Below, in pieces: positions 9,801 to 15,660 of a DNA stretch of 36,984 nt. The notes beneath the pieces are model-generated. The model did no database searches. It had not been told where the DNA came from and worked only from the letters and a program-made list of their open reading frames with translations. The stretch comes from an uncultured Acetatifactor sp. (GTDB lineage Bacteria; Bacillota; Clostridia; Lachnospirales; Lachnospiraceae), in the NCBI GenBank assembly GCA_947631615.1, contig CANRLX010000020.1, positions 1 through 36,984 on the forward strand, written 5' to 3'. Numbering within the stretch: position 1 is the stretch's first letter; each line of letters starts with the position of its first letter. The position numbers were made by a program, and so were the translations under genes.

Positions 9801-10430
9801 ACAGGGGAAAGCGCCGGCCAGACGGAGATCCTGGAGGTGGCCAACACCGAACAGGGCATCTGCTTTACGGTAAAGAGCCTGTCGCCCTTCTGCATCAGCT
9901 GGACGGCGCCGAAACAGGAAACGCCGCCGGAGAAAGCAGATGACGGAAAAGCGGAGGATCAGAAAACGGATAACGGAAAAACGGATGACGGAAAAGTGGA
10001 TGACGGAAAAGCGGATGACGAAAAAGCGGATGACGGGAAGGCGGACCATGAGGACACGGACGACGAGGATGCGGACATGGAGGACGCGCTCACCCTGGTT
10101 CGGGGCGAGATCCTGCCGGCAGGCGGCGCGGTGAGAGGCAGCCAGGCCGGAGTCCGGACCCAGGAGCGTCCAGGCGAAGAGGCGTCTTTGCTGCCCGCAC
10201 AGCCGGAGGGCGCCGGATCGGCAGTCCGGGCTCCGGAGAACGGAGAGACTGGGGACGGGGAGCTTCTGCTTCCTTCGGGCGTCTCTGAGGAGAACGGCCG
10301 GGCGGAGGAGAGCGGTCTGACCGGCTTTTGGCCCTGGATTCTGCTCCTTGTGGTACTCCTTGCATCCGGCGCGGGAGCGTATGTCCTGTTCCTTGGAAAG
10401 AAGCGCCGGAAGGACGATAAGGAAGCCTGA
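894..10430 (+). CDS. Giant secreted repeat protein (carbohydrate-binding-like beta-helix and Ig-like modules), phase-variable
   Basis: ATG 894 is preferred over an in-frame ATG at 864 because AAAGGAGG (878-885) lies 8 nt upstream and the N-terminus then begins with a clean signal peptide (basic start, hydrophobic core, cleavage near AYA, about residue 33). Order in the ~3,178 residues: two helical modules (about 42-105 and 153-220, IDALPxAExxTADxR type); three closely similar and one diverged module (about 236-2065) of short glycine-rich strands (GAGIGG, ITINGGKVTAESGG), each closed by a choice-of-anchor-like beta domain; then Ig-like repeats (Big_3_5, YDG/MBG-like; VEFKIGETSLG twice, YTGEPQELL twice) to about 2850; an acidic K-x-D-D-G linker; and a C-terminal membrane helix followed by KKRRK. 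No true LPxTG is present, so it is probably membrane-anchored. Such proteins are usually adhesins or glycan-binding surface proteins; the ligand is unknown. The upstream inverton suggests on/off expression. Confidence 0.9.
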   Translation: MRCRIKHGIRQWFAGFLSVVMLISMLPVTAYAEGEGAPEKTEIEQIQELIDALPNAEEITADSRTAVREQMDAIDAALSELDGEETAKLDAARYEAALSALSALDSTTGTETEKNGADPNNRKGTTPVPESNESKETGSDTVTGGDLHTGTAVKRVQSMIDALPDAETVTADNRADVEAQLTAIDEAKLALSQEELDALDITRYDDVVLALLALEGISGINPIALSEEDHNMADGSLTISADGSYTVTGTTTSNKILVKNNAKATITLNNVSVTSSGCAFDIQSGNVTLILADGTTNSFTSNNYYAGIHVAEGASLTIDGTGTLNAVSKEVTSASEPFDKTLGAGIGGNGGTETITTEDNAGSITIEGGTINAKSEGDGAGIGGGWTNGSAHGSFRSITINGGKVTAESGGNGAGIGCGCWAAEMGTININGGEIHAKSASPANQSYAIGYAHRGTDFESNVSVEGGVIFTEGPNGRGIGAKSLTKNNCLIVSESNSVEIKGNPTITEDVTLPSGKNLTIPSGSTLTVADGATLTVAKGANLTVAAGATLTVETDAALTVATGATLTNNSTIVNHGKIVQDGTINGSGKIEGNPASVYKLSVTAPVLASATEGYSQTEAQPITIQNTGTMEAVISKVTVSGSEFTISEDGGSDHTVAVGGTNTSWKIQPRTGLMTGIHTATVTVTYDGGKTATAQVSFVVKYAEDILLDVSKRSLRFDSDGRYTVTGTTSANTITVTGGNVELVLDSVSITSSGCAFDIQGGKVTLILADGTTNSFTTSGNNAGIYVAQNAYLTIKGNGALNATSTGQGAGIGGSQNKPAGYITIESGTVTAKSNGDGAGIGGGHTNQGGSGGVFQSITITGGKVTAESGGNGAGIGGGCWGKKIGSITISGGEIHAKTAAKTTSKPTSGSIVYDIGYGYGTQNTGAINITGGLIFTEGTRGRGIKGSSGTQSNCVLFQYNGTVEVKGNPTITGNVTLSKNLTIPSGHTLTVADGATLTVAKGTTLTVSEGAQLTVETNGTLIVEGTLTNNNIIQNDGTINQLGTIDGSGTINGKQPGKYGLSVAVSNFASAPEGYSLPEAQPITIRNTGNMEVTISDVTVSGHDFTIIKGSDDTVAVDGTNTSWKIQPQLGLAAGNHTATVTVTYNGGKPATTQVSFAVTYAPGDTLDVSKRSLLFDSDCQHTIIGTTTANTITVTKGNVELELDSVSITSGKCAFDIKGGNVTLILKDGTTNSFISGGHYAGIHVAEGATLTIKGNGTLNATAKKPSDNTISGAGIGGNYDDNAGSITIESGTVVAKSEGDGAGIGGGHANDDAGQKYGQFKSITINGGKVTAESGGNGAGIGCGCWAKAMGAININGGEIHAKTASTKAYDIGYGYKDDSDKFDSPITIKGGVIFTEGSRNRGIGAKEGTLVEGDSLDDCLIVPYSGDVKCYGNPTITGDITIPSGKTLTVPAGHTLTVAEGATLTIVEGATLTVEDNGKIVNYGRIIVYGTMNGRDKVTEHSAEVYCLQVTVPTFGNLVEGYPQQEAKTVTIRNTGTVAANVSEVKLSGNGFDLNTGTIGKLESGASDTSWTIRPQSGLTDGLYTATLTVAYDGGKKETKQISLQVVNEPISYLDSDGSEKECDNWETVRSDVTDWSSANGYGGWYGLDRDVTVSGRIIVNGNVNLILKDGCTLSALQGITVRYHNTLTIYAQSADADTMGALSASGAPWGCAGIGGDQVNDTKGAGNIIINGGKITAVGGNYSAGIGGGNTGYGGHITINGGVVTATGTGGGAGIGGGSGENGRCGYITINGGTVTATGRGGGAGIGGGNNSTVQNTEGITINGGTVTASGNGEGGAGIGDGANTRASVPFSTGANGDAVIHADRISDKTKQSSWSGVIFEGESGQVYGDPVPTEDFEVRSGETLKVPKGKSLTVADGVTLTNSGTVNIESDGHVYKEERGTITGNTINWEAPPYQLSVADITFDDAQYGYTQPSSQVITITNTGSGSYNPVIKSVTLDGTGFTLEKGTCVAVEKSAPNESWKIRPDSNLSVGEYTASIIVTYGESGSGVTKTATAEVSFTVTKTKPTVTVEASTADGKLNYGDDITLTATVSADGVDAKDITGEVEFKIGETSLGTAPLQTDASTTGATLIISGSDRKTQKALFGDSGDTSVTLTVSYGGNDRIGEQTKTADVAVKPKELTFSFTPKNKTYDGDASVEGDFGDFSGQLLAEEGTTDEVTIKSYTASAGDADAGTGKSVTVTEITLDGADAKYYTPGSLPDAVDCGTVDIARAEARVTGEPAGAKDLCYTGAAQELLTAEAVCMGGTMKYFVGEKDDTSRPGAEAVWTELLSDITATETGTYTVWYKVEGDGNHSSTEPASLSVTIGRADTSVTVTAALASAGEGALTYGEDITLTATVDSDSIDASCAEEITGEVEFKIGETSLGTAPLQTAAATLTISGSDREKQHALFGESGSTTLTARYGGDANCNESDGSETVTMAKRDLPYTVTAQDREFVPDDNVVAVTLTPDTPVKGEDLTLTATGRVEKADAGIYDTISLSDITLTGEDGKYYNPVAETATVKVTVEIRKIRAKVDTPPVGASNLAYTGEPQELLAAEAVCTGGTLQYFVGEKDDPSLPAADVEWTELLSDVTATEAGTYTVWYRAYEDPDYTTSEIGSVTVVLEKAPAQVDTAPVGAADLAYTGEPQELLAGEAVCTGGTLQYFAGEKDDPSLPEADAAWTELLSDITATEAGTYTVWYKVTGDENHKDTEPASLTVSIEKASGQASVSLEDYLCGDTDTLPVPQSETNGTEKVTYFYKEKDAQEDAYRAERPLVAGEYTVKAVFEETANYREAVATADFSVTHRFDTGWNVGADGVYQTCPCHTDFRLTQNGISQVPEALRENETLNTPEKIVRALREEAAEKASVPEQDTVVYDVTLQIKDSGSGWTEMTDESLPAEGIEVTLPYPEGTDARYTFTVIHMITTGESAGQTEILEVANTEQGICFTVKSLSPFCISWTAPKQETPPEKADDGKAEDQKTDNGKTDDGKVDDGKADDEKADDGKADHEDTDDEDADMEDALTLVRGEILPAGGAVRGSQAGVRTQERPGEEASLLPAQPEGAGSAVRAPENGETGDGELLLPSGVSEENGRAEESGLTGFWPWILLLVVLLASGAGAYVLFLGKKRRKDDKEA
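1598..7090 (+). repeat. Four long tandem modules inside the giant gene
   Basis: Modules start near 1598, 3032, 4412 and 5745, each about 1.35-1.4 kb. The first three are close at the DNA level: a 33-bp stretch encoding SSGCAFDIQ is shared by modules 1 and 2 near 1715 and 3145. The SGGNGAGIG and ILxDGTTNSF blocks are in all three. The fourth keeps the glycine-rich GAGIGGG pattern but has diverged. Confidence 0.85.
9932..10050 (+). repeat. 15-bp tandem repeats coding an acidic K-x-D-D-G linker
   Basis: About eight imperfect 15-bp units (consensus AAAGCGGATGACGGA) encode KADDG-type pentapeptides just before the C-terminal part. Such a stretch would span the cell wall and could vary in copy number by slippage. 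Confidence 0.8.
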
Positions 10431-10440
10431 GAAAATGTGG

Positions 10441-10469
10441 TTGCATTACCGCCTGGAAACTGCTACAAT
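10441..10469 (+). promoter_or_regulatory. Promoter for the 10494 gene and probably ridA
   Basis: TTGCAT (10441-10446), 17-bp spacer, TACAAT (10464-10469) with an extended TGC upstream of the -10. It begins 11 bp after the giant gene's stop codon; no terminator is visible between them. Confidence 0.7.
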
Positions 10470-10493
10470 GGTTCACAAAAGGTTGGTGATCGT

Positions 10494-10733
10494 ATGCGCA
10501 GAATGGAGTTTAAGATGGAGCGGCCGGGGCTGTTGGAGATCGGCCAGCAGATAACGGTGACGGAGGGCGTGCTCCCCAGCAGTTATTACTACACCATCTG
10601 TCCTGCTCTGGCAATGTCCGCGAATGTGCCTTTTCGGGATCGTCTTAAGAATCGGGAGGGCGTGGTGGTCGATATCGTGGAGAATGAGCGCGGCTATTAT
10701 GTGACGGCAAAGTTCGACGAGCCGGAGCCTTGA
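10494..10733 (+). CDS. Small conserved-type hypothetical protein, 79 aa
   Basis: I do not recognise a named family. The protein begins MRRMEFKMERPGLLEIG and ends in a charged segment (VENERGYYVTAKFDEPEP). The first ATG after the 10441 promoter is used; ATG 10503 and 10515 are in-frame alternatives, and no start has a strong ribosome-binding site. There is no signal peptide or membrane helix, so it should be cytosolic. The mix of hydrophobic and charged residues and the strong promoter directly upstream suggest a real gene. The stop codon is 39 bp before ridA, and both are probably co-transcribed. The LKNREGVVVDIVENERGYYVTAKFDE segment reads like a small beta-barrel, but that is only an impression. 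Confidence 0.7.
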   Translation: MRRMEFKMERPGLLEIGQQITVTEGVLPSSYYYTICPALAMSANVPFRDRLKNREGVVVDIVENERGYYVTAKFDEPEP

Positions 10734-10772
10734 GATCACCCGCACTACCACAGGAAAAGGAGAGATATCGGT

Positions 10773-11147
10773 ATGTTAAAGAAAGTATCCACACAGAAGG
10801 CGCCCGCGGCAATAGGACCCTATTCCCAGGGGATTATCACAGGAAACCTGCTCTTTGCGTCGGGCCAGATACCGATCGATCCCGCCACAGGCGAGATCGC
10901 GGGAAAGGATATCACCGAGCAGGCAAGGCAGGCGATCCAAAATGTGGGGGAGATCCTTGCGGAGGCAGGCACCGACTACACCAAAGTGGTCAAGACTACC
11001 TGCTTTTTGGCAGACATGGGGGACTTTGCGGCGTTCAATGAGGTGTACGCGGAATATTTCACCGAGAGACCTGCCAGGAGCTGTGTGGCGGTCAAGGCGC
11101 TGCCCAAGGATGTGCTCTGCGAGGTGGAAGTGATCGCCGAGCTGTAG
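10773..11147 (+). CDS. ridA: RidA family reactive enamine/imine deaminase
   Basis: This 124-residue protein has the usual length of the RidA/YjgF/YER057c family, which forms trimers and hydrolyses 2-aminoacrylate and related enamines to keto acids and ammonia, protecting PLP enzymes. Visible signatures are GPYSQGI near the N-terminus, KTTCFLADMGDFAAFN in the middle, the active-site arginine in PARSCVAVKALPK, and the closing CEVEVIAEL block. It starts at ATG 10773 with AAGGAGAGA 9-15 nt upstream. It follows the small gene at 10494 and precedes a hairpin that probably limits read-through into aroK. Family assignment is secure; the exact physiological substrate is not shown by the sequence. Confidence 0.95.
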   Translation: MLKKVSTQKAPAAIGPYSQGIITGNLLFASGQIPIDPATGEIAGKDITEQARQAIQNVGEILAEAGTDYTKVVKTTCFLADMGDFAAFNEVYAEYFTERPARSCVAVKALPKDVLCEVEVIAEL

Positions 11148-11168
11148 GGCCGGATGGCCATTGCGGAC

Positions 11169-11206
11169 GCGGAGAAATGCGGAGAAACGCGGAGAAACGC
11201 GGAGAG
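11169..11206. repeat. 10-bp tandem repeat between ridA and aroK
   Basis: About four copies of GGAGAAACGC (first copy has T for C at one position, last one degenerates) in non-coding DNA. Each copy contains a GGAGA Shine-Dalgarno-like block, but no start codon follows in a useful position. Confidence 0.8.
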
Positions 11207-11232
11207 AACGGCGAGAAGCTTGACGGAAAGAC

Positions 11233-11268
11233 AACGGCCCCGGGACAGAACGAGATTCCGGGGCTGTT
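11233..11268 (+). terminator. Hairpin, probable terminator or attenuator between ridA and aroK
   Basis: A 13-bp stem (11233-11245 with 11256-11268, two G-T wobbles) with GCCCCGGGA / TTCCGGGGC at its core encloses a 10-nt loop. It is followed by only a short T run (GTTTCCT), so termination may be partial. Confidence 0.6.
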
Positions 11269-11300
11269 TCCTATGGTCCAAAAGACAAGGGAGCGGAAAT

Positions 11301-11810
11301 ATGGCGGGACAAAGGAAGGACAATTTGATACTCATCGGTATGCCGGGCGCAGGCAAGAGCACCGTGGGCGTTGTGCTGGCGAAGCGCCTGGGGTACGGGT
11401 TCATAGATTCGGATCTGGTGATCCAGGAGCGCAGCGGAAGGCTTCTGCACGAGCTGATCGAAGAGCATGGGATCGAGGGGTTCTGGCGGATCGAAAACGA
11501 GGTAAACGCTTCGCTTGACGCACACAAAAGCGTGATCGCCACCGGAGGAAGCGCGGTTTACGGGGCGGAGGCTATGGAGCATCTGGGGCAACTCGGCACG
11601 ATCGTGTATCTGCGGCTCTCCCTGGAAAAGATTGAGGAAAGGCTCGGCGACCTGAACGAAAGGGGCGTGACGCTCCGGCCGGGACAGACCCTTCGGGAGC
11701 TGTATGAGGAGCGCGTCCCGCTCTATGAGAAATACGCCCAAATGACCGTTGAATGTGATGAAAAAATGCTGTGGAAGATTGCCGCGGAGATCCACGAGAG
11801 GTGGCGCTGA
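11301..11810 (+). CDS. aroK: Shikimate kinase
   Basis: Shikimate kinase phosphorylates shikimate with ATP to shikimate 3-phosphate, the fifth step of the chorismate pathway. The 169 residues fit the family (160-180). Visible features are the Walker A P-loop GMPGAGKST (about residues 13-21), the shikimate-binding DSD motif (FIDSDLVIQ), FWRIENEV in the substrate-binding region, the GGS loop (ATGGSAVY), and the lid region with RGVTLRPGQTL, in which the conserved arginine sits. ATG 11301 is chosen because GGGAGCGG lies just upstream; longer in-frame extensions run through the tandem repeat and hairpin and are not protein-like. It stands alone, without other aro genes nearby. It could also be called aroL; the two are not separable here. 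Confidence 0.93.
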   Translation: MAGQRKDNLILIGMPGAGKSTVGVVLAKRLGYGFIDSDLVIQERSGRLLHELIEEHGIEGFWRIENEVNASLDAHKSVIATGGSAVYGAEAMEHLGQLGTIVYLRLSLEKIEERLGDLNERGVTLRPGQTLRELYEERVPLYEKYAQMTVECDEKMLWKIAAEIHERWR

Positions 11811-11930
11811 GTTTGAGAAAGCTGCCCGGGAATGGGTTTTGCTCCGCGATACATAATTGTGTGAAATATGCAGAGACTAACTCCAAAGAAGCGTCCGGTA
11901 GACAGGACGGGGAAAGGAGTGACAGGCAGG

Positions 11931-12287
11931 ATGGATTACATCAATGCGTTTTGGGTCGGCGGGCTGATCTGTCTGCTGGTGCAGATTCTGATGGAAAAGA
12001 CGAAGATGATGCCCGGCAGGATCATGGTGCTCTTGGTGGTGACGGGGGCTCTGATCAGCGCCCTGGGATGGTACGAGCCCTTTCTGGAATTTGCCGGAGC
12101 GGGCGCCAGCGTACCGCTTTTGGGATTCGGCAACATTCTCATGAAGGGGGTCAAGGAAGCGGTCGGCAAAGAGGGATTTTTGGGGATTTTTATGGGCGGC
12201 TTTCAGGCCGGAGCCGTGGGCTGCTCCGCCGCGCTGGTCTTCGGCTATCTGGCGAGTCTGATCTTTAAGCCCAAGATGAAAAAATAG
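11931..12287 (+). CDS. spoVAE: Stage V sporulation protein AE (SpoVAE/SpoVAEb type)
   Basis: A 118-residue, very hydrophobic protein starting MDYINAFWVGGLICLLVQ, with GFGNILMKGVKEAVGKEG in the middle and LVFGYLASLIFKPKMKK at the end. This pattern matches SpoVAE, an inner-membrane part of the SpoVA channel that carries dipicolinic acid during spore formation and germination. Three or four membrane helices are visible. The start ATG 11931 follows GGAAAGGAG (11911-11919). SpoVA genes are normally expressed in the forespore under SigG, and spoVAC and spoVAD usually sit next to it; neither is within this window's neighbourhood, so this copy is isolated or the others are elsewhere. It is the clearest sign that the organism makes endospores. 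Confidence 0.85.
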   Translation: MDYINAFWVGGLICLLVQILMEKTKMMPGRIMVLLVVTGALISALGWYEPFLEFAGAGASVPLLGFGNILMKGVKEAVGKEGFLGIFMGGFQAGAVGCSAALVFGYLASLIFKPKMKK

Positions 12288-12289
12288 CG

Positions 12290-12793
12290 CTATTGCGGGA
12301 TCTCATAGGAGATCCCTTTTTTTGTGAAGAATCCGGACACGAACCTGTCCCAGGCCTCGTCCGGCTCCTTGTTTCTCACAAAGGTGTCGTAGGAGGTGCC
12401 TGTGACGACGGAAGCCTTCGCGCCGTCGTACCGCAGGGTGAGCACCAGCGCCCGAAGCAGGGAGGCGGCCTCGCCGCAGGATGCCTGTGAAAGCAGGGCG
12501 CGCGCGGCCTCCGGCTTATAGTGCAGGACAAATTGGAAGGAAAGGGGCGTATGCTTCCCCTTAATTAAGTCAAAGAACAGTCCTTTCACCTCGCCCCAGG
12601 GTTGAAACTCATAGGGAATGTGATCCGTCCCCCGCTCCTCTGCCGGATAAAACTGCGTGTTGATGCGCCCGTCCACCGTGTAGGTGAGGGCGGTGCGCAC
12701 GTGGGCTTCCACCAGCAGGAAGTCGTCGAAGGCGTCTCCGGCCAGCAGCTGGTTCATCAGAGGCTTTAAGGAGGTAATTTCTAAGATGGTCAT
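12290..12793 (-). CDS. DUF5721-type hypothetical protein, 167 aa
   Basis: The minus-strand ATG at 12793 has AAGGAGAA about 10 nt upstream; the open frame extends to 12901, but the extra residues are not needed. The protein starts MTILEITSLKPLMNQLL and has a block VEAHVRTALTYTVDGRIN, a segment WGEVKGLFFDLIKGKHTPLS, and ends KGISYEIPQ. It resembles the DUF5721 family of uncharacterised Clostridial proteins, recalled from general knowledge, so the label is moderate. No signal peptide or membrane segment is visible. The gene is convergent with spoVAE, with only 2 bp between the two stop codons, so their 3' ends must overlap at the RNA level unless termination is immediate. Confidence 0.8.
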   Translation of the reverse strand: MTILEITSLKPLMNQLLAGDAFDDFLLVEAHVRTALTYTVDGRINTQFYPAEERGTDHIPYEFQPWGEVKGLFFDLIKGKHTPLSFQFVLHYKPEAARALLSQASCGEAASLLRALVLTLRYDGAKASVVTGTSYDTFVRNKEPDEAWDRFVSGFFTKKGISYEIPQ

Positions 12794-12930
12794 GGTATTT
12801 TCGGTTCTCCTTGCAGAAAAAATAAAATAGGCGTTTCCCAAACGTCTGAAATCTGTAACGTGAAATCTGTAACGTATTATAGCATACAGCGGGCTCCCCA
12901 TGCAATTTTATCCGAAAAGGGATTTTGTTC

Positions 12931-12959
12931 TTTACGAATGAGGTTTAATATGTTATCAT
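12931..12959 (+). promoter_or_regulatory. Promoter of the degV-family gene
   Basis: TTTACG (12931-12936), 17-bp spacer, TATCAT (12954-12959), with the translation start at 13009. Five of six bases of the -10 and four of six of the -35 match SigA consensus. Confidence 0.6.
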
Positions 12960-13008
12960 AAGTAGTAATTGAAACTATATCAAATGTTTTTGAGAATGGA
13001 GAAGACCA

Positions 13009-13845
13009 ATGAGTTATAAGATTGTTGTGGACAGCTGTTGTGAGATTCCCGAGGAGCTTAAGAGGGACGACAGGATCGAGTCCGTTCCCCTGGGGATCCA
13101 GGTGGGGGATTATCACATCATGGACGACGAGCATTTTGACCAGGCCGAATTTCTGCGGAGGGTGGCGGAGTGTCCCAAGTGTCCCAAGTCCTCCTGTCCC
13201 TCTCCCGAGCGGTTCCTGCAGGCGTACCGGTCGGATGTGGAACGGGTGTACGTGGTGACGCTCTCCTCCCATTTGAGCGGCAGCTACAACAGCGCGGTGC
13301 TGGGGAAAAATCTGTATCTGGAGAAATACGGGGAGAAGCAGATCCACGTGATCGACTCGGAGTCCGCCTGCGGCGGGGAAACGCAGATCGCGCTGAAGCT
13401 GATGGAGCTCGAGGAAAAGGGGCTTTCCTTCGAGCAGATCGTGAGCCGGATCGAGAGCTTTCGGAGCAGCGTGCACACCTATTTCGTCCTGGATAATCTG
13501 GAGACTCTGAGAAAGAACGGGAGATTGTCCAGCGTGAAGGCGCTGGTGGCCTCTACGCTAAACATCAAGCCCGTGATGGCGGGGGATAAGGGGATCATTG
13601 TCCAGAGAGGACAGGGCATCGGGATCAAGAAGGCGCTGGCCAAGATGGCGGAGATGGCGGTGCGGGAACTGTCGGGACAGGGGAAGCGGACCCTCATCGT
13701 CTCCCACTGCAACGCTCCCGAGCGCGCCGAGCAGGTGAAGCGCATGATCCTGGACAAGCAGAGCTTTGCCAGGGTGTATATCACCGACACCACCGGAATC
13801 GGCAGCATGTACGCCAACGACGGCGGTGTGGTGGTCACCACATAG
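13009..13845 (+). CDS. DegV family (EDD fold) fatty-acid-binding protein
   Basis: A 278-residue protein of typical DegV length. These proteins bind a fatty acid between two domains; FakB members present it to the kinase FakA for phospholipid synthesis. Visible signatures: KIVVDSCCEIPEEL at the start (the D-S/T-x-x motif), TSCPSPERF-like SSCPSPERFLQAY, the VVTLSSHLSGSYNSA loop that contacts the lipid carboxylate, HVIDSESACGGETQIAL, the NLETLRKNGRLSSVKAL helix, and NIKPVMAG. The ATG is preceded by GGAGAAGACCA. It sits alone behind its own promoter with no fakA nearby. The bound lipid cannot be deduced. Confidence 0.93.
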   Translation: MSYKIVVDSCCEIPEELKRDDRIESVPLGIQVGDYHIMDDEHFDQAEFLRRVAECPKCPKSSCPSPERFLQAYRSDVERVYVVTLSSHLSGSYNSAVLGKNLYLEKYGEKQIHVIDSESACGGETQIALKLMELEEKGLSFEQIVSRIESFRSSVHTYFVLDNLETLRKNGRLSSVKALVASTLNIKPVMAGDKGIIVQRGQGIGIKKALAKMAEMAVRELSGQGKRTLIVSHCNAPERAEQVKRMILDKQSFARVYITDTTGIGSMYANDGGVVVTT

Positions 13846-13848
13846 AGC

Positions 13849-14136
13849 CTACGGAGCCGGCGGGAACCTCCAGAACAAAAACAGGACGCCTGCCGTCTCC
13901 AGGAGAAAGATGGCTCTCATTCCATAGCGGAAGTACCAGTGCTTTGTCTTGTGCCGGAAATGTTCCATTCCCAGGATGCAGCCGAGGCTTCCGCCCAGGA
14001 GGGCCGTCAAAAAAAGAGAGCGCTCCGAGATGCGAAAGGCACCCCGGATGGCTCTTTTTTTGTCGGCTCCCATGATCCCAAACCCCACAATGTTAATGAT
14101 AAGCACATAACACCAAAAGAAAATCTGTAAGATCAT
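13849..14136 (-). CDS. DUF1294 small membrane protein
   Basis: A 95-residue inner-membrane protein. After an N-terminal membrane helix (ILQIFFWCYVLIINIVGFGI) it has the family signature ADKKRAIRGAFRISERSLF, then LLGGSLGCILGMEHFRHKTKH and a second and third helix. This is the standard DUF1294 architecture (K-x-R-A...RI.E..L...GG..G...G...RHKT), whose function is unknown. It lies 10 bp downstream of the argG stop on the same strand and may be transcribed with argG by read-through; its stop is 3 bp from the convergent degV-family gene. Confidence 0.9.
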   Translation of the reverse strand: MILQIFFWCYVLIINIVGFGIMGADKKRAIRGAFRISERSLFLTALLGGSLGCILGMEHFRHKTKHWYFRYGMRAIFLLETAGVLFLFWRFPPAP

Positions 14137-14146
14137 GTCTGCCTCT

Positions 14147-15382
14147 TTACTGCTCGTTCTTCATGGGGTCGATGCCCTGCTCGAGCTGTTTCATCGCGCG
14201 CACCTTGCTGGAGAGGCCGAACAGGTTGATAAAGCCCTCCGCGTCGTGGTGGTCGTACAGGTCGCCGGTGGTGAAGGAAGCGATCTTCTCATTGTACAGG
14301 GAGTAGGGGGAGGTCGTACCCGCCTTGATGATGTTGCCCTTGTAGAGCTTGAACTTCACTTCGCCGGTGACGTACTCCTGGGTCTTCTCGATAAATGCCT
14401 GCTCTGCCTCCCTGAGAGGAGTGAACCATTTTCCCTCGTACACCAGGCTTGCAAAGCGGATGCCCATCTCGTTTTTGAGAGCGTAGGTGTCGCGGTCCAG
14501 GATCAGCTCCTCGAGCTGCTGGTGAGCCTCCATCAGGATCGTGCCGCCGGGGGTCTCGTAGACGCCGCGGGACTTCATGCCGACCACGCGGTTCTCCACG
14601 ATGTCCACAATGCCGATGCCGTGCTTTCCGCCCAGCGCGTTCAGGGTGCGGATCACATCGGAAACCTTCATCTTTTTGCCGTTTACGGAGGTGGGCACGC
14701 CCTTCTCAAAGGTCATGGTCACATATTCGCCCTCCTCGGGAGCCTTCTCGGGAGTGGTCCCCAGCACCAGAAGGTGCTCGAAATTCGGCTCGTTTGCGGG
14801 ATCCTCCAGCTCAAGCCCCTCGTGGCTGATGTGCCAGATATTGCGGTCACGGCTGTAGGAGGAGTCTGCGGAGAAGGGGAGATGGATGCCGTGCGCCTCG
14901 CAGTATGCAATCTCGGACTCACGGGAATCCAGGGTCCACTTCTCGTTTCTCCAGGCGGCGATGATCTTTAAATCCGGAGCCAGAGCCTTGATCCCCAGCT
15001 CGAAGCGGATCTGGTCGTTGCCCTTGCCGGTAGCGCCGTGGCAGATAGCGGAAGCATTCTCCTTTCTGGCGATCTCCACCAGCTTCTTGGCGATCAGAGG
15101 TCTTGCCATGGAGGTGCCGAGGAGATACTTGTTTTCATATACGGCGTGAGCCTGTACACAGGGAACGATGTATTTGTCACAGAACTCGTCGACCACATTT
15201 TCGATATAGAGCTTGGAAGCGCCGCAGGACTTTGCTCTCTCCTCAAGCCCGTCCAGCTCCTCCTCCTGTCCGCAGTCGATGCACACACAGACGACCTCGT
15301 AGTCAAAATTTTCCTTCAGCCAAGGAATGATCGCGGTGGTGTCCAGACCGCCGGAGTAAGCCAAAATTACTTTCTCTTTCAT
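14147..15382 (-). CDS. argG: Argininosuccinate synthase
   Basis: ArgG joins citrulline and aspartate using ATP to make argininosuccinate, the penultimate step of arginine synthesis. The 411-residue length is standard. The N-terminus has the PP-loop AYSGGLDTT that binds ATP; further blocks are [58 protein letters not shown] and [17 protein letters not shown]. The minus-strand ATG (15382) follows AAAGGGAGG. It is divergent from argC and is separated from it by 278 bp with two ARG-box-like sequences, so control by an ArgR/AhrC repressor is likely. argH is not in the window. Confidence 0.97.
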   Translation of the reverse strand: MKEKVILAYSGGLDTTAIIPWLKENFDYEVVCVCIDCGQEEELDGLEERAKSCGASKLYIENVVDEFCDKYIVPCVQAHAVYENKYLLGTSMARPLIAKKLVEIARKENASAICHGATGKGNDQIRFELGIKALAPDLKIIAAWRNEKWTLDSRESEIAYCEAHGIHLPFSADSSYSRDRNIWHISHEGLELEDPANEPNFEHLLVLGTTPEKAPEEGEYVTMTFEKGVPTSVNGKKMKVSDVIRTLNALGGKHGIGIVDIVENRVVGMKSRGVYETPGGTILMEAHQQLEELILDRDTYALKNEMGIRFASLVYEGKWFTPLREAEQAFIEKTQEYVTGEVKFKLYKGNIIKAGTTSPYSLYNEKIASFTTGDLYDHHDAEGFINLFGLSSKVRAMKQLEQGIDPMKNEQ

Positions 15383-15402
15383 AGGTAAATGCCTCCCTTT
15401 GT

Positions 15403-15458
15403 TATGTGTGAATATTAGACGTTGTGAATAATATACAACATTCTATTGGGAAAAGCAA
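15403..15458 (-). promoter_or_regulatory. argG promoter with two ARG-box-like operators
   Basis: On the minus strand TTGCTT (15453-15458), 17-bp spacer, TATATT (15430-15435). Two direct copies of TGTGAATA (15407-15414 and 15423-15430) lie 16 bp apart over and just downstream of the -10. The half-sites TGAATAnnnnnTnCA resemble AhrC/ArgR ARG boxes, which would give arginine repression. The operator call is inferred from similarity to the known consensus. Confidence 0.6.
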
Positions 15459-15484
15459 GGGGGAAGGCGGCCCCGACGGATGAT

Positions 15485-15513
15485 TTGACACCGCGGAGGA
15501 AGTATTATAAAAT
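15485..15513 (+). promoter_or_regulatory. argC promoter
   Basis: Perfect TTGACA (15485-15490), 17-bp spacer, TAAAAT (15508-15513). It gives a leader of about 140 nt before argC at 15661. A second weaker candidate (TGGACA, 16 bp, TATGAT) lies around 15545-15573. Confidence 0.7.
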
Positions 15514-15660
15514 AGGTAATAACCTTGCCGCCATGAAAAGACAGTGGACATTTCAGCAAAAAGTGGTATGATGTAACTGTTTGGACTTTATCGGACTGTA
15601 TTTTTCAGGCTGTATTTTGCGACCGCCTGCAGGCGGCGGAAACGAGAGGAATCAGGGATT

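Noticed and set aside
10255..10340. LPSGV and SGLTG near the giant protein's C-terminus as a sortase signal
   Set aside because: Neither matches LPxTG-type motifs at the right distance from the membrane helix. I note the resemblance but do not call a sortase site.
14135..14971. Plus-strand frame of 278 residues over argG
   Set aside because: It is the reverse shadow of argG, whose PP-loop and other motifs are clear on the minus strand.
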